Under the pieces are notes generated by a model, which worked only from the letters and a program-made list of their open reading frames with translations, was not told the origin of the DNA and searched no databases. From Ralstonia sp. 25mfcol4.1 (GTDB lineage Bacteria; Pseudomonadota; Gammaproteobacteria; Burkholderiales; Burkholderiaceae): 64,000 nt of DNA. The DNA is taken from positions 186,001 through 250,000 of the forward strand of contig NZ_FNJO01000001.1 in NCBI RefSeq assembly GCF_900104095.1, read 5' to 3'. The translations under genes were made by a program, and so were the position numbers. This document shows positions 48,027-59,703 of this stretch, one piece after another; the first letter of the stretch is position 1; each line of letters begins with the position of its first letter.

Positions 48027-48063
48027 GAAAGGCCGCTGCCCGGACCGGGAGCGGCCTTTCTTC
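48027..48063. terminator. Bidirectional terminator between ppk and phoR
   Basis: GAAAGGCCGCT with CCCG pairs with CGGG and AGCGGCCTTTC between the convergent genes. Confidence 0.88.
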
Positions 48064-48085
48064 ATAGTGCCGGGCGCGCCCGATC

Positions 48086-49438
48086 TCAGGCGGCGTGGCG
48101 CGAGGCGTCGCCCAGCTGGGACAGTGGTTGCGCGGCGTCCGGTTCGTAGCCGCTGCGGTCCACCGGGAACACGATGCGGAACGTACTGCCGCGCCCTACT
48201 TCGCTGCTGACGCGCAGATCGGCGTGGTGGCGCGACAGCACGTGCTTGACGATGGCCAGGCCCAGGCCGGTACCGCCCGTATCGCGCGACCGGCTGCGAT
48301 CCACCCGGTAGAACCGTTCGGTCAGGCGGGGAATGTGCTCGGGCGCGATGCCCAGGCCCGTATCGCTGACCGAGAACACGGAGTGTCCGTCGGTAAAGGT
48401 CATGCGGATGGCGATGCGTCCGCCCTCGGGCGTGTAGCGCACCGCGTTCGACACCAGGTTGCCCAGTGCCGACAGCAGCTCGCCTTCCGCACCGCGCAGC
48501 ACCACGGCGGTATCGATCTCGGTCTCGATGTGGTGCCGCCCCTGTGACAGCGCCTCGGCGTCGTGCACCATGTGGGCGGCCAGCGCGGCCACGTTGACAC
48601 GATCGTGCGACGGCGGCTGCGCGTCGGATTCCAGCTTGGCCAGCGCCAGCAGGTCCTCGACGATGTGCTGCATCCGCATCGACTGCACCAGCATCAGATC
48701 GATATAGCGTTTGCGGTCTTCCTCCGAGACAGGCAGGTCGCGCACGGTCTCCAGGAAGCCCGTCAGCACCGTCAGCGGCGTCTTCAGTTCGTGCGAGACA
48801 TTGGCCACGAAGTCGCGGCGCATGGCCTCGGTGCTTTCGACCTTGGTAATGTCCTGGGTCAGCACGAGCTTGCGGTTTTCGCCATACGGCAGGATCTGCA
48901 CCGACGTGATACCGCGCTTGTGTTCGCCCATGTCGCGCATCACCAGCGGTTCGTCATAGCGTTCGCGCGTCAGGTAGTGGACAAACTCGGGCCGGCGGAT
49001 CAGGTGCGTAATGCGCTGGCGCACGTCGCGCCGCGCGTTCAGCCCGAAGTGCTGCTCGGCCACGCCGTTGCACCATTCGATCTGGTCGGCATCGTCGAGC
49101 ATCAGCACGCCATAGGGCGAAGCCTGGATGGCCTGGATGAACCGCGTGTGCTGCTGCTCCACCTGCAGCACCTGGGTGCGCCATCGCTTGACCAGCCGGT
49201 GCAGGCGGTAATACACCTCGCCCCACAGCCCGAGTGCGCTGGGAATCTCACCGTAGGCCGGGGCGTCGAGCACCCGCCACAGACGGCTGATCTGGAAGAG
49301 GTAATACGCGAGCAGCAGGAACAGCGAAACGGAAAGGAACAGCAGGCCGGGCACGGCGCCGGCTACGGCGTACAGGCCCGCCGCTATCAGCGCGAGACCG
49401 GCAAGGATGGCCGCGGAGCGGGCCCAGATGACATTCAT
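48086..49438 (-). CDS. phoR: Phosphate regulon sensor histidine kinase PhoR
   Basis: A 450-residue inner-membrane kinase that phosphorylates PhoB when phosphate is scarce. Two N-terminal helices (about 10-48) are followed by a PAS domain (about 95-200), HisKA with SHELKTPLTV (His about 214) and HATPase with an N-box, DTGLGIA and GGTGLGLAI. The architecture is the standard PhoR one. It lies 138 bp after phoB on the same strand. Confidence 0.95.
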   Translation of the reverse strand: MNVIWARSAAILAGLALIAAGLYAVAGAVPGLLFLSVSLFLLLAYYLFQISRLWRVLDAPAYGEIPSALGLWGEVYYRLHRLVKRWRTQVLQVEQQHTRFIQAIQASPYGVLMLDDADQIEWCNGVAEQHFGLNARRDVRQRITHLIRRPEFVHYLTRERYDEPLVMRDMGEHKRGITSVQILPYGENRKLVLTQDITKVESTEAMRRDFVANVSHELKTPLTVLTGFLETVRDLPVSEEDRKRYIDLMLVQSMRMQHIVEDLLALAKLESDAQPPSHDRVNVAALAAHMVHDAEALSQGRHHIETEIDTAVVLRGAEGELLSALGNLVSNAVRYTPEGGRIAIRMTFTDGHSVFSVSDTGLGIAPEHIPRLTERFYRVDRSRSRDTGGTGLGLAIVKHVLSRHHADLRVSSEVGRGSTFRIVFPVDRSGYEPDAAQPLSQLGDASRHAA

Positions 49439-49576
49439 GCGAGGAGTAGAAGAGGTTCAGACTGCGTTCGCACTGCGACAGAGTCTGCCACAACATGCAC
49501 CGCAGCATTGCATTCAGCCGGCATTATCCGACATCGGCCGGCGCGGCCCCGCTGCTCCGCCGCCGGCCGGTTCCGG

Positions 49577-50284
49577 TCAGTGGCTGGGTGACCGCGCCAG
49601 GCGATAGCCGCTGCCCCGGACCGTCTCGATCATGTTGCTGTAGCCACCGGGGGTCAGCGCGGCACGCAGACGCTTGATATGCACGTCCACGGTCCGCTCT
49701 TCGACAAACACGTGGTCGCCCCAGACCTGATCCAGCAATTGTGATCGACTGTGCACACGCTCCGGATGCGTCATCAAAAAGTGCAGCAGACGAAACTCCG
49801 TAGGACCCAGGTCCAGCTTGATCGGGCCGCTATCGTCCTGGCCGGTCACGCGATGCGTGGCCGGGTCGAGCCGCAGGCCATTGATGGCGACCACGTCGTC
49901 GGTCAGCTGCGGCGCGCGGCGGCGCAGCACGGCCTTGATGCGAGCCAGTAGTTCCTTCGGCGAGAAAGGCTTGGTCACGTAGTCGTCCGCACCGGCTTCC
50001 AGGCCCATGACCTTGTCCTGCTCTTCGCTGCGGGCGGTGAGCATGATGATCGGAATCTGCTTGGTGCGGTCGTTGGTCCGCAGTTCCTTGGCGAAGGCGG
50101 CGCCCGACTTGCCCGGGAGCATCCAGTCCAGCAACACGAGGTCCGGCAGGACATCGCTCATCAGCGACAACGCCTGCTCAGCGTTGTACGCCCGAATCGG
50201 ATAGTGCCCCGCGTGCTGGAGATTGACGGCGATCAGTTCAGCGATCGCCGGTTCGTCCTCGACAACGAGAATACTGCTAGGCAT
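49577..50284 (-). CDS. phoB: Phosphate regulon response regulator PhoB
   Basis: A 235-residue OmpR-type regulator. The receiver has acidic E9/D10, phosphoacceptor D53 (LLDWMLPG) and the Lys of VTKPFSPKEL (about 105); the C-terminal winged helix ends in VRGSGYRLA. It binds Pho boxes, and direct repeats of that type occur before pstS. GGAG precedes the ATG at 50284. Order phoU-phoB-phoR continues the pst cluster. Confidence 0.97.
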   Translation of the reverse strand: MPSSILVVEDEPAIAELIAVNLQHAGHYPIRAYNAEQALSLMSDVLPDLVLLDWMLPGKSGAAFAKELRTNDRTKQIPIIMLTARSEEQDKVMGLEAGADDYVTKPFSPKELLARIKAVLRRRAPQLTDDVVAINGLRLDPATHRVTGQDDSGPIKLDLGPTEFRLLHFLMTHPERVHSRSQLLDQVWGDHVFVEERTVDVHIKRLRAALTPGGYSNMIETVRGSGYRLARSPSH

Positions 50285-50319
50285 GTAATGGTTCTCCGCT
50301 TATCAGTGCTGGCGCGTAT

Positions 50320-51024
50320 TCAGCTCAACGCTTCGCGCTCCATGTCTTCGCGTGAGGCATGGCGAACGTCCGTGCCCTTCACGATGTAAATGATGAATTC
50401 CGCAATGTTCTTCGCGTGGTCGCCGATACGCTCGACGGCCTTGGCGATGAACAGGAAGTCCAGCGCCACCGAGATCGTGCGCGGGTCTTCCATCATGTAG
50501 GTGATCAGCTTGCGCACGAAGGCGCGGAATTCCTCGTCGATGGCCTTGTCGTCCTTGACGATGCGGGCAGCCGCCACGGTGTCCAGGCGCGCAAAGGCGT
50601 CCAGGGCCTGCCGCAGCAGGTTGATGGCCATTTCGCCGGACAGCTTCACCTCGGCATAGTTGATATTGTGCGCGGCCGCATCTTCCATGATGTGTTTGGT
50701 CCGCTTGGCGATCTTCTCGGCCTCGTCGCCAGCGCGCTCGAGGTTGGTGATCGTCTTCGAGATCGCCATCACCAGGCGCAGGTCGCGGGCGGTGGGCTGG
50801 CGGCGGGCGATGATGTTGCCGCAGTCCGCATCGATCTCGACTTCGAGCGCGTTCAGCTGCTGCTCGCGGGCCATGACCTGGTCGGCCAGGTCACCGTCGA
50901 AGTCGGCCAGCGCGCGCATGGCCATCTCGATCTGCGACTCCACCAGGCCGCCCATCTGCAGCAGCTTGGTATTGATCGCGTTGAGGTCGGCGTCGAACTG
51001 GGTCGACAGGTGCTTGTCAGTCAT
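50320..51024 (-). CDS. phoU: Phosphate transport regulator PhoU
   Basis: A 234-residue all-helical protein of two repeated three-helix bundles (metal-binding E/D-xxx-D pattern visible in DLADQVMAREQQ and DDKAIDEE). It links the PstSCAB transporter to PhoR and keeps the regulon off when phosphate is plentiful. A clear AGGAG site precedes the ATG. It lies 58 bp after pstB. Confidence 0.97.
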   Translation of the reverse strand: MTDKHLSTQFDADLNAINTKLLQMGGLVESQIEMAMRALADFDGDLADQVMAREQQLNALEVEIDADCGNIIARRQPTARDLRLVMAISKTITNLERAGDEAEKIAKRTKHIMEDAAAHNINYAEVKLSGEMAINLLRQALDAFARLDTVAAARIVKDDKAIDEEFRAFVRKLITYMMEDPRTISVALDFLFIAKAVERIGDHAKNIAEFIIYIVKGTDVRHASREDMEREALS

Positions 51025-51082
51025 GAATGTTCTCCTGGCCGCTTGTCCGTATGCTGGGTATATCCTGCAATGCCGTTGCGGA

Positions 51083-51871
51083 TCAACCGAAGCGGCCGGT
51101 AATGTAGTCTTCGGTTTCCTTGCGGTGCGGCTTGATGAAGATCTTCTCGGTCTCGCCGAACTCGATCAGCTCGCCCAGGTACATGTAGGCGGTGTAGTCC
51201 GAGCAGCGCGCGGCCTGCTGCATGTTGTGAGTGACGATCACGACCGTGTACTCGTCCTTCAATTCGGCGATCAGTTCCTCGATGCGGCCCGTGGAAATCG
51301 GGTCCAGCGCAGAGCACGGCTCGTCGAGCAGCAGCACTTCGGGCCGGATGGCGATGCCGCGCGCGATGCACAGGCGCTGCTGCTGGCCGCCCGACAGGCC
51401 GTAGCCAGACTGGTGCAGCTTGTCCTTGGCCTCGTTCCACAGTGCGGCCTTCGACAGGGCCCACTCCACGCGGTCGTCCATTTCCGAGCGCGACAGCTTC
51501 TCGAACAGGCGCACCCCAAACGCGATATTGTCATAGATCGACATCGGGAACGGCGTCGGCTTCTGGAACACCATGCCCACCTTGGCGCGCAGCAGCGAAA
51601 TGTCCTGCTTGCTCGTGAGCAGGTTCTCGCCGTCCATGTTGATCTCGCCCTCGGCGCGTTGCTCGGGGTACAGCGCGAACATCTTGTTGAACGTGCGCAG
51701 CAGCGTCGACTTGCCGCAGCCGGACGGGCCGATGAACGCCGTGACCTTGCGGTCCGGGATCGACATGTTGATGTTCTTGAGCGCGTGGAACTGGTTGTAG
51801 TAGAAGTTCAGGTTCCGCACGTCGATCTTGGCGCGCACGGTATCGGGAATATCGATGACGGTAGAGGTCAT
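51083..51871 (-). CDS. pstB: Phosphate import ATP-binding protein PstB
   Basis: A 262-residue ABC ATPase with Walker [10 protein letters not shown] (48-56), Q-loop, signature LSGGQQQR and Walker [13 protein letters not shown]. It energises phosphate uptake through PstCA. The length and the conserved [12 protein letters not shown] start fit the family. Confidence 0.98.
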   Translation of the reverse strand: MTSTVIDIPDTVRAKIDVRNLNFYYNQFHALKNINMSIPDRKVTAFIGPSGCGKSTLLRTFNKMFALYPEQRAEGEINMDGENLLTSKQDISLLRAKVGMVFQKPTPFPMSIYDNIAFGVRLFEKLSRSEMDDRVEWALSKAALWNEAKDKLHQSGYGLSGGQQQRLCIARGIAIRPEVLLLDEPCSALDPISTGRIEELIAELKDEYTVVIVTHNMQQAARCSDYTAYMYLGELIEFGETEKIFIKPHRKETEDYITGRFG

Positions 51872-51925
51872 GCTGATGTCTCGCTTGAATTCGGTAGTCA
51901 GGTCAGGCGTGATGCGTGGCGCCGC

Positions 51926-52828
51926 TTATTTCTTGAACAGTACGCGGGCGATGATGTTCAGCGCCAGCACCCCGACGGTAATCAGAAACACGCCGGCCCA
52001 GGCCAGTTGCTGCCATTCCGTGAACGGGCTCATGGCGAAGCGGAAAATCGTCACGGGCAGGTTGGCCATCGGCTTGTTCAGGTCGGCGCTCCAGAACTGG
52101 TTGGACAGCGCGGTGAACAGCAGCGGCGCGGTTTCGCCGGCGATACGGGCCACGGCCAGCAGCACGCCGGTCACGATGCCCGCGTACGACGACTTGACCG
52201 TGATCGACATCACCATCTTCCACTTCGGCGTGCCCAGGGCCACCGCCGCTTCACGCAGCGCGTTCGGCACCAGGTTCAGCATGTTCTCGGTGGTGCGGAC
52301 CACGATCGGGATCTGCAGCAGTGCCAGTGCGCAAACCCCGGCCCAACCCGAGAAGTGGCCCATGCGGGTCACGACCAGCGCGTAGACGAACAGGCCGATC
52401 ACGATCGACGGCGCCGACAGCAGGATATCGTTGATGAAGCGGGTGACAGAGGCCAGGGGCGACTTCTGGCCATACTCGGCCAGATAGATGCCGGCCAGGA
52501 TGCCCAGCGGCGTACCGACCAGCGTCGCTACGCCCACCAGCACGAAGCTGCCGAAAATGGCGTTGGCCAGACCACCGCCGGCGGTGTTCGGGGCCGGCGT
52601 CATCTGCGTGAACAGGTCGAGCGAGAGGCCGCCCACGCCCAGCGAGATGGTGGTCCAGAGAATCCACGCGAGCCAGAACAGACCGAACCCCATGGCGCCC
52701 AGCGAGGCGGCCAGGGCAAGGGCGTTGGTGCGACGGCGAGCGCCCTGGAGCCGTGTGCGGACAGCTTCGGAATCGGGGCGGACGGCGGGAATGGACGAAG
52801 TAGACACGGCTTGACTGGCTTGATTCAT
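51926..52828 (-). CDS. pstA: Phosphate transport permease PstA
   Basis: A 300-residue inner-membrane permease with six helices and the EAA loop ([19 protein letters not shown], partial). The start overlaps the pstC stop by ATGA. It forms the phosphate channel with PstC. Confidence 0.97.
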   Translation of the reverse strand: MNQASQAVSTSSIPAVRPDSEAVRTRLQGARRRTNALALAASLGAMGFGLFWLAWILWTTISLGVGGLSLDLFTQMTPAPNTAGGGLANAIFGSFVLVGVATLVGTPLGILAGIYLAEYGQKSPLASVTRFINDILLSAPSIVIGLFVYALVVTRMGHFSGWAGVCALALLQIPIVVRTTENMLNLVPNALREAAVALGTPKWKMVMSITVKSSYAGIVTGVLLAVARIAGETAPLLFTALSNQFWSADLNKPMANLPVTIFRFAMSPFTEWQQLAWAGVFLITVGVLALNIIARVLFKK

Positions 52829-53790
52829 TTGCCACCCTCATTCTTTGCAAGACGCAGCAGCAGGATCTTGGACAGCGCCAGCACGACGAACGTGATGAAG
52901 AAGAGGATCAGACCCAGTTCCATCAGCGCCGCGGTGTGCAGGCCGGCACCGGCTTCGGCGAATTCGTTCGCCAGCGCGGAAGTGATGCTGTTGCCGGGCG
53001 AGAACAGCGACGCGTTGTCGAGCAGGTTGGTATTGCCGATCACGAACGTGACGGCCATGGTTTCACCCAGCGCGCGGCCCAGGCCGAGCATGACGCCGCC
53101 GATCACACCGGCACGCGTGTAGGGCAGCACCACGCGCCACATCACTTCCCATGTGGTGCAGCCGATGCCGTAGGCCGACTCCTTGAGCAGCACGGGCGTG
53201 ACCTCGAACACGTCGCGCATTACCGAGGCGATGTACGGGATGATCATGATCGCCAGGATCACGCCCGCGCACAGCAGGCCGATACCCAGCGGCGCGCCCT
53301 GGAACAGCTTGCCGATCACAGGCACCTGCCCCACCGTATTGGCGAGCGGCTTCTGGAAATACTCGCCAAAGATCGGCGCGAACACGAGCAGGCCCCACAT
53401 GCCGTAGACGATGGACGGCACTGCGGCGAGCAGCTCGATGGCGGTGCCGAGCGGCCGGCGCAGCCACACGGGCGACAGCTCGGTGAGAAACAGTGCAATG
53501 CCGAAGCTGACCGGCACGGCGATGATGAGAGCGATCAGCGAGGTCACCAGCGTGCCGTAGATCGGCACGAGCGCGCCGTACACGTCGGCGGGCGGATCCC
53601 ATTCGGCGGTCCACAGGAACGACGGGCCGAACTGCTTGATCGACGGCCACGCGCTGATGGCGAGCGATACGATGATGCCGCCGAGCAGCAGGAGGGTGAC
53701 GATGGCGGCGCCGCGGGTCAGGCCGCCGAACAGGATGTCGCCAAGGCGGCTGGGAGGCCGGACGGCTGGAAGATCGGACGTAGTCGCCAT
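52825..53790 (-). CDS. pstC: Phosphate transport permease PstC
   Basis: A 321-residue permease with six helices and the EAA loop around [18 protein letters not shown]. The start at 53790 ([15 protein letters not shown]) is preferred to upstream ATGs at 53814 and 53838, which add an untypical N-terminus; none has a strong ribosome site. It lies 129 bp after pstS. Confidence 0.96.
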   Translation of the reverse strand: MATTSDLPAVRPPSRLGDILFGGLTRGAAIVTLLLLGGIIVSLAISAWPSIKQFGPSFLWTAEWDPPADVYGALVPIYGTLVTSLIALIIAVPVSFGIALFLTELSPVWLRRPLGTAIELLAAVPSIVYGMWGLLVFAPIFGEYFQKPLANTVGQVPVIGKLFQGAPLGIGLLCAGVILAIMIIPYIASVMRDVFEVTPVLLKESAYGIGCTTWEVMWRVVLPYTRAGVIGGVMLGLGRALGETMAVTFVIGNTNLLDNASLFSPGNSITSALANEFAEAGAGLHTAALMELGLILFFITFVVLALSKILLLRLAKNEGGK

Positions 53791-53919
53791 GATGGAAATC
53801 GGTAGGTGGAACATGTGCCGCGGTGCCGGCAGGGCCACCGCGGCCCCGTCACGCCGGCCCGTTCCGCGCTCAGGCGGTTCGGGCTCGCGTGCCGGGCCGT
53901 ACTTCAGTACAGCAACAGC

Positions 53920-54951
53920 TTAGTACAGGGCCTTGCCCGAACCGTCCTTGATGCTCTGCTTCCAGGTCGCGCGGATCTGGTTGGCAACGGCGTCCGGCAG
54001 CGGCACGTAGTCCAGGTCCGAAGCCATGGCACCGCCGCTCTTGTAGGCCCAGTCGAAGAACTTCAGCACTTCCTGGCCCTGTGCGGGCTTTTCCTGGTTC
54101 TTGTGGACCAGGATGAACGTCGCGCCAGCGATCGGCCATGCGCCCTTGCCCGGCTGGTTCGTCAGGATCTGGTAGAACGTCTTGTTCCAGTCGGCACCGG
54201 CAGCGGCGGCCTTGAACGCGTCGTCGCTCGGCTGCACCACTTCACCTGCCGAATTCTTCATCGTCAGGTACGTCATCTTGTTCTGCTTGGCATAGGCGTA
54301 CTCGACGTAGCCGATCGCGCCATTCAGACGCTGCACGAAAGCGGCCACGCCTTCGTTGCCCTTGCCGCCCGTGCCGCCACCCGGCCAGTTCACGGTCGTG
54401 CCCTCGCCTACCGAGCTCTTCCAGTCATTGCTGACCTTCGACAGGTAGTTCGTGAAGATGAACGTCGTACCCGAGCCGTCAGCGCGGCGCACCGGCAGGA
54501 TGTCCTGGCTCGGCAGCTTGGCCTTCGGGTTCAGGGCCTTGATCGCGGGATCGTCCCACTTCTTGATCTTGCCCAGGTAGATGTTGGCCAGCACGTCGCC
54601 GGTGATGGTCAGCTCGCCCGGCTTCACGCCTTGCAGATTGATCACGGGCACCACGCCGCCGATCACGGTCGGGAACTGGATCAGGTTGCCCTTGGCCAGT
54701 TCGTCGTCCTTCAGGGGAGCGTCCGAAGCGCCGAAATCGACCGTCTTGGCGTTGATCTGCTTGATGCCGCCCGACGAGCCGATGGATTGATAGTTGACCT
54801 TGTTACCCGTCGCTTTTTGGTAGGCGTCAGCCCACTTGGAATACACGGGCGCCGGGAAAGAAGCGCCTGCACCGGTAATTTCCGCCGCGAACGCAGTACC
54901 CGCCACCACAATCGACACGATGCCTGCCACGGCAGTCTTGACCAGCTTCAT
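53920..54951 (-). CDS. pstS: Periplasmic phosphate-binding protein PstS
   Basis: A 343-residue secreted protein with a signal peptide cleaved after about residue 22 (AFA then [14 protein letters not shown]) and the phosphate-loop residues of [11 protein letters not shown] and [11 protein letters not shown]. It delivers phosphate to PstCA. GGAGGA lies 3 nt before the ATG at 54951, tight but strong. Tandem PhoB-box-like repeats lie upstream, so it is expected to be induced by phosphate limitation and to head the pstSCAB-phoU operon. Confidence 0.98.
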   Translation of the reverse strand: MKLVKTAVAGIVSIVVAGTAFAAEITGAGASFPAPVYSKWADAYQKATGNKVNYQSIGSSGGIKQINAKTVDFGASDAPLKDDELAKGNLIQFPTVIGGVVPVINLQGVKPGELTITGDVLANIYLGKIKKWDDPAIKALNPKAKLPSQDILPVRRADGSGTTFIFTNYLSKVSNDWKSSVGEGTTVNWPGGGTGGKGNEGVAAFVQRLNGAIGYVEYAYAKQNKMTYLTMKNSAGEVVQPSDDAFKAAAAGADWNKTFYQILTNQPGKGAWPIAGATFILVHKNQEKPAQGQEVLKFFDWAYKSGGAMASDLDYVPLPDAVANQIRATWKQSIKDGSGKALY

Positions 54952-54978
54952 ATGTCCTCCAGAGAACATTGGTTGGGA

Positions 54979-55035
54979 ATGACAAATTTTTGACAAGGCG
55001 AACTGTATGCTGCTTGTATGACAGTTCCATGACAT
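54979..55035 (-). promoter_or_regulatory. Tandem PhoB boxes and promoter of pstS
   Basis: On the minus strand ATGTCATGGAACTGTCAT (55035-55018) is a pair of TGTCAT repeats 11 bp apart, and TTGTCAAAAATTTGTCAT (54996-54979) is a second pair with the same spacing. A TACAGT hexamer (about 55001-55006) lies about 11 bp after the first box, the usual place of the -10 in PhoB-dependent promoters. Confidence 0.75.
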
Positions 55036-55187
55036 CTCGAAATCTTCTTCAAAGGCCTCGCCAAACGGCCAATATTCCGGACCCGTCACGAAACCGCCTC
55101 CTTGCCATGCTTTAATCGCCACTTTCCCCGCCGAACTCGTTGGCATGACTTCAGGTCGATAGCTTTGTCTGTTAATTGCAAAAATAG

Positions 55188-55225
55188 TAGAAAAGAAAAC
55201 GCCACGGACCGGAAGACCGTGGCGT
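55188..55225 (-). terminator. Terminator of glmM
   Basis: CGCCACGG and CCGTGGCG pair around TCTTCCGGT and are followed by TTTTCTTTTC on the minus strand, 43 bp past the glmM stop. Confidence 0.9.
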
Positions 55226-55267
55226 CGATGAGCTTGCCGCCGGGGCCCACCGGGCCCGGCGCGACTG

Positions 55268-56614
55268 TCAGGCCGCGCGCAATGCGTCGGCCAGCGTCTG
55301 CGCAGCGCGTTCGGCGGTCTCCACCTGTTCGGCTTCGACCATCACCCGCACCACCGGCTCGGTGCCCGAAGCGCGAATCAGCACGCGGCCACGGCCTTCG
55401 AGTTCGGGCTCGATACGCTCGCGAGCGGCCTTCAGGCCGGCGTGGCTCTGCCAGTCGAAGCCCTTCTCCACGCGCACGTTGATCAGCGTTTGTGGGAACA
55501 GATGCACGCCATCCAGCAGTTCCGCCAGCGTCTTGCCGCTGCGGCGCAGCGCGGCCAGTACCTGGAGCGCCGACACAATGCCGTCGCCCGTCGTATGCCG
55601 ATCCAGGCACAAAAGGTGTCCCGAACCCTCGCCGCCGAGTTGCCAGCCGCGCTTGTTCAGTTCCTCCAGCACATAGCGATCGCCGACCTTGGCGCGAACG
55701 AAATCGACACCCAGGCGCTTGAGCGCCAGTTCCACGGCCATGTTGGTCATCAGCGTGCCAACCGCGCCTTCCACCTTCTGGCCGGACGCCTGACGGTCCC
55801 GCACGATCAGGTACAGCAGCTCGTCACCGTTGTAGAGCCGGCCCTGGGCGTCCACCACCTGCAGGCGGTCAGCGTCACCGTCGAACGCCAGGCCGACGTC
55901 GGCACGATGGGTGCGCACGGCTTCCACGAGCTTTTCGGGCGCGGTCGCGCCATAGCCGGCGTTGATGTTTCGTCCATCCGGCTGATTGCCGATCGGAATC
56001 ACCTCGGCGCCGAGTTCGTGGAACACATGCGGTGCGATGTGGTAAGCCGCGCCATGCGCGCAGTCCACCACGACGCGCAGGCCGTGCAGGTCCTGCTCAT
56101 ATGGGAACGTGCTCTTGCAGAACTCGATATAGCGGCCGGCAGCGTCCTCGATGCGCTTGGCACGCCCCAGATCCTCCGAGCGCACGCACATCATCGGCTC
56201 TTCCAGCAGCGACTCGATCTTCGCCTCGACCTCATCGGGCAGCTTGTCGCCCGAGGCCGAGAAAAACTTGATGCCGTTGTCGTAGTAGGGGTTGTGGCTG
56301 GCCGAAATCACCACCCCGGCTGCCAGGCGCAGCGCACGCGTCAGGTAGGCGATGGCTGGGGTGGGCAGCGGGCCTGTCAGGCGCACGTTGACGCCCGCGG
56401 CCGTGAAACCGGCCTCCAGCGCGGCTTCCAGCATGTAGCCCGAAATCCGTGTGTCCTTGCCGATCAGCACGGTCGGCCGGCCTTGCGACGTCTTCTGCCC
56501 CAGGGCCAGTACCTTGCCGGCGGCATAGCCAAGCCGCATCACAAAATCGGGCGTGATCGGCACCTCGCCAACCCTGCCCCGTACGCCATCCGTCCCGAAA
56601 TACTTGCGTGTCAT
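55268..56614 (-). CDS. glmM: Phosphoglucosamine mutase
   Basis: Converts glucosamine-6-phosphate to glucosamine-1-phosphate for peptidoglycan and LPS. The 448-residue protein has the phosphoserine loop [11 protein letters not shown] (S106), the metal loop DGDADR (about 245) and the sugar-binding EGSGH. AAGGAG precedes the ATG at 56614, which lies 4 bp after the folP stop, so the two genes are coupled. Confidence 0.97.
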   Translation of the reverse strand: MTRKYFGTDGVRGRVGEVPITPDFVMRLGYAAGKVLALGQKTSQGRPTVLIGKDTRISGYMLEAALEAGFTAAGVNVRLTGPLPTPAIAYLTRALRLAAGVVISASHNPYYDNGIKFFSASGDKLPDEVEAKIESLLEEPMMCVRSEDLGRAKRIEDAAGRYIEFCKSTFPYEQDLHGLRVVVDCAHGAAYHIAPHVFHELGAEVIPIGNQPDGRNINAGYGATAPEKLVEAVRTHRADVGLAFDGDADRLQVVDAQGRLYNGDELLYLIVRDRQASGQKVEGAVGTLMTNMAVELALKRLGVDFVRAKVGDRYVLEELNKRGWQLGGEGSGHLLCLDRHTTGDGIVSALQVLAALRRSGKTLAELLDGVHLFPQTLINVRVEKGFDWQSHAGLKAARERIEPELEGRGRVLIRASGTEPVVRVMVEAEQVETAERAAQTLADALRAA

Positions 56615-56618
56615 TTGC

Positions 56619-57488
56619 TCATTCTCCTTGCTGCCCCTGTGGGACAACCGACTCATGGCGGATCGCCCACCAGACCTTGAGGGCGTCCACGGTTTGTTCT
56701 ACGTCATGCACGCGCACGATATATGCGCCTTTCTCCGCAGCGCAGACCGCCGCGGCAATACTGGCCGCCACCCGGCCCTGCGGTGGCTTGCCGCCGACGA
56801 TGGCCCCGAGCGTCGACTTGCGCGACAACCCGGCCAGGATCGGCAGCCCGTCGATCGCCAGCCGTGGCATCTGCCCGAGCAGGCGCAGATTATGATCCGG
56901 CGTCTTGCCAAATCCAAACCCCGGATCGAGCGAAATACGCGAATCGTCCACGCCCGCCGCACGCAGGGTTGACACCCGCTCGCGCAGGAAATCCGCCACT
57001 TCCGCCACCACGTCGGTGTACTGCGGAGCTTCCTGCATGGTCTGGGGATCGCGTTGCATGTGCATCACGCACAGGGCCGCCTGCCCCGCGGACACCGCCT
57101 CGACGGCACCGGGCATACGGAAGCCCCAGATATCGTTGATCAAATCGGCTCCGCCCGCCAGTGCGGCCCGCATCACCTCGGGCTTGTAGGTGTCGATTGA
57201 CAACGGTTTGCCGCAGCCGGCCAGCGCTTCGACGATCGGCATGACGCGGTCGAGTTCCTGATCCAGCGGCAATGCCGCCGATCCCGGCCGGCTCGATTCC
57301 CCGCCGATGTCGATGATGTCGACACCTTCGGCAATCATTTGCTCGGCATGGCGCAGCGCGGCATCGCGCGAGGCGTGCTGCCCACCATCCGAGAACGAAT
57401 CGGGGGTCACATTGAGGATGCCCATCACCAGCGGGCGGCGATTGCGGGCAAATCGATAGCGCCCGCACTGGAAGAACTCGGTCGACAA
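56619..57488 (-). CDS. folP: Dihydropteroate synthase
   Basis: Joins pterin and p-aminobenzoate in folate synthesis, the sulfonamide target. The 289-residue TIM barrel shows [14 protein letters not shown] near the N-terminus, [19 protein letters not shown] and [10 protein letters not shown]. The start is uncertain: a TTG at 57488 has AGGTG at 6-nt spacing, while a GTG at 57497 has no ribosome site; further upstream the frame runs through the ftsH terminator. Confidence 0.94.
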   Translation of the reverse strand: MSTEFFQCGRYRFARNRRPLVMGILNVTPDSFSDGGQHASRDAALRHAEQMIAEGVDIIDIGGESSRPGSAALPLDQELDRVMPIVEALAGCGKPLSIDTYKPEVMRAALAGGADLINDIWGFRMPGAVEAVSAGQAALCVMHMQRDPQTMQEAPQYTDVVAEVADFLRERVSTLRAAGVDDSRISLDPGFGFGKTPDHNLRLLGQMPRLAIDGLPILAGLSRKSTLGAIVGGKPPQGRVAASIAAAVCAAEKGAYIVRVHDVEQTVDALKVWWAIRHESVVPQGQQGE

Positions 57489-57500
57489 GATGTACACCTG

Positions 57501-57534
57501 AAAAACAAAAAGCCGGCGCACCAGGCACCGGCTT
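57501..57534 (-). terminator. Terminator between ftsH and folP
   Basis: AGCCGG and CCGGCT form a hairpin around TGCCTGGTGCG with a TTTTTGTTTTT tail on the minus strand. It should limit readthrough from ftsH into folP. Confidence 0.8.
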
Positions 57535-57603
57535 CGGAGGCTATCAGAATCCGCCGCGTTTGGAACCGTTGCAAACGGTCTGTTACGCGGCGGTGCAGCC
57601 CAA

Positions 57604-59505
57604 TTACACCGTATCGTCGACGCGCGCCGTTGCGGGCGCGTTGGTCGGGGCTACGGGCGAACCACCCGGAGGCGTGCTACCGCCACCGCTCGGGCCCTGC
57701 AGGCCACGTGGCGGGCGCGGCGGCTTGCCGGCCATGATGTCGTTCACCTGGTCGGCATCGATCGTTTCCCACTCCATCAGCGCGTTGGTCATGGCTTCGA
57801 CCTTGTCGCGGTTCTCTTCGAGCAGGCGCTTGGCCAGCGCGTATTGCTCGTCGATGATGGTGCGGATTTCCAGATCGACCTTCTGCTGCGTGGCTTCCGA
57901 CACGGTCTTCGACGACAGCTTGCCGAACATGCCGTCCTGCTCGGTATCCACGTAGACCATGGCGCCCAGCGAATCGCTCATGCCGAAGCGGGTCACCATG
58001 TCGCGAGCGATCTTGGTGGCGCGTTCGAAGTCGTTCGAAGCACCGGTGCTCATGGCGTTGAGGAAGACCTCTTCAGCAGCGCGGCCGCCGAACAGGATCG
58101 CAATTTCCTCAAGCATGTTGTCCTTGTACTTCGAATACTTGTCGTGCTCCGGCAACTGCCAGGTCACACCCAGTGCCCAGCCACGCGGCATGATGGTGAC
58201 CTTGTGGACCGGGTCGGCCTTCGGCAGCAGCTTGGCAACCACCGCATGGCCGGACTCGTGGTAAGCCGTGGCCTTGCGCTCTTCTTCGCGCATGACCGTC
58301 GACTTGCGCTCCGGACCCATGTAGATCTTGTCCTTGGCGTCCTCGAAGTCCTGCATGTCCACCACACGCTTGTTGCGGCGGGCAGCGAACAGCGCGGCCT
58401 CATTGACGAGGTTGGCCAGGTCGGCACCCGAGAAGCCCGGCGTACCCCGTGCGATCACCGATGCATCCACGTCGTTGCCGATCGGCACCTTGCGCATATG
58501 CACCTTCAGGATCTGCTCGCGGCCGCGGATGTCCGGCAGCCCCACGTAGACCTGACGGTCGAAACGTCCCGGACGCAACAGTGCCTTATCCAGCACATCA
58601 GCACGGTTTGTCGCGGCAATCACGATGACGCCAGAGTTGGCTTCGAAGCCGTCCATCTCGACCAGCATCTGGTTCAGCGTCTGCTCGCGCTCGTCGTTGC
58701 CGCCGCCCATGCCGGCGCCACGGTGGCGACCGACCGCGTCGATTTCGTCGATGAACACGATGCAGGGTGCCTGCTTCTTGGCGTTCTCGAACATGTCGCG
58801 CACACGGGCAGCGCCCACGCCGACGAACATTTCAACGAAGTCGGAACCCGAGATGCTGAAGAACGGCACCTTGGCTTCGCCGGCGATGGCACGCGCCAGC
58901 AGCGTCTTGCCGGTACCCGGAGGGCCAACCAGCAGCACGCCACGCGGAATGCGGCCGCCCAGCTTCTGGAATTTCTGCGGATCCTTCAGGAAGTCGACCA
59001 GTTCGACCACTTCTTCCTTGGACTCGTCGCAACCGGCCACATCGGCGAAGGTCACGGCGTTCTGGTTCTCGTCGATCAGCCGTGCACGGGACTTGCCGAA
59101 CGAGAAGGCACCGCCTTTCCCGCCGCCCTGCATCTGCCGCATCATGTAGAACCAGAAGACGATGATCAGCAACGTCGGTCCCAGGTAGTACAACGCCTGG
59201 ACCAGTACGTTCGGCTCGTCATCGGCCTTGCCGGTCACCTGGACCCCGTACTTCATCAGGTCGCCGACCATCCAGATATCACCCGGCGAGATGATGGTGT
59301 ACTTAGCGCCTTCCTTCGGGGAGACCACCAGGTTACGGCCCTGCACGTCGACGCGCGACACCTTGCCGTTCTTGGCGTCATCCATGAACTGCGAATAGGT
59401 GACACCGTCCTGGGCACGTGGTTTGTCGAACTGCTTGAAGACGGTGAACAATACCAGCGCGATCACGAGCCAGATTGCCGCCTTTTGAAACAGGTTGTTA
59501 TTCAA
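57604..59505 (-). CDS. ftsH: ATP-dependent zinc metalloprotease FtsH
   Basis: A membrane AAA+ protease of 633 residues that degrades membrane and short-lived regulatory proteins. Two N-terminal helices flank a periplasmic domain (about 25-110); then Walker A GPPGTGKT (about 194-201), Walker B FIDEID, the second region of homology and the protease motif HESGH (about 413-417). The start is a TTG at 59505 ([10 protein letters not shown]) preceded by AAAGGAG at 7 nt; the first ATG upstream would add a non-conserved tail. Confidence 0.97.
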   Translation of the reverse strand: MNNNLFQKAAIWLVIALVLFTVFKQFDKPRAQDGVTYSQFMDDAKNGKVSRVDVQGRNLVVSPKEGAKYTIISPGDIWMVGDLMKYGVQVTGKADDEPNVLVQALYYLGPTLLIIVFWFYMMRQMQGGGKGGAFSFGKSRARLIDENQNAVTFADVAGCDESKEEVVELVDFLKDPQKFQKLGGRIPRGVLLVGPPGTGKTLLARAIAGEAKVPFFSISGSDFVEMFVGVGAARVRDMFENAKKQAPCIVFIDEIDAVGRHRGAGMGGGNDEREQTLNQMLVEMDGFEANSGVIVIAATNRADVLDKALLRPGRFDRQVYVGLPDIRGREQILKVHMRKVPIGNDVDASVIARGTPGFSGADLANLVNEAALFAARRNKRVVDMQDFEDAKDKIYMGPERKSTVMREEERKATAYHESGHAVVAKLLPKADPVHKVTIMPRGWALGVTWQLPEHDKYSKYKDNMLEEIAILFGGRAAEEVFLNAMSTGASNDFERATKIARDMVTRFGMSDSLGAMVYVDTEQDGMFGKLSSKTVSEATQQKVDLEIRTIIDEQYALAKRLLEENRDKVEAMTNALMEWETIDADQVNDIMAGKPPRPPRGLQGPSGGGSTPPGGSPVAPTNAPATARVDDTV

Positions 59506-59703
59506 GGCCGAACTCCTTTGCAATTGCCTTGCCAACGGATAGCTGCATTGCATTGTAATGCAGCGCCCGTCCCCACAGGGAAATCTGATTCTATGAGCCT
59601 GATAGTGCCCGAGCCGTCCGATCCGGGCAAGCGGGGCAATGCCCGGCACAAACCCGGATACCCCTGCTTTCGTGGGGGTGGCCGTACACCGTCATGCATC
59701 CTG

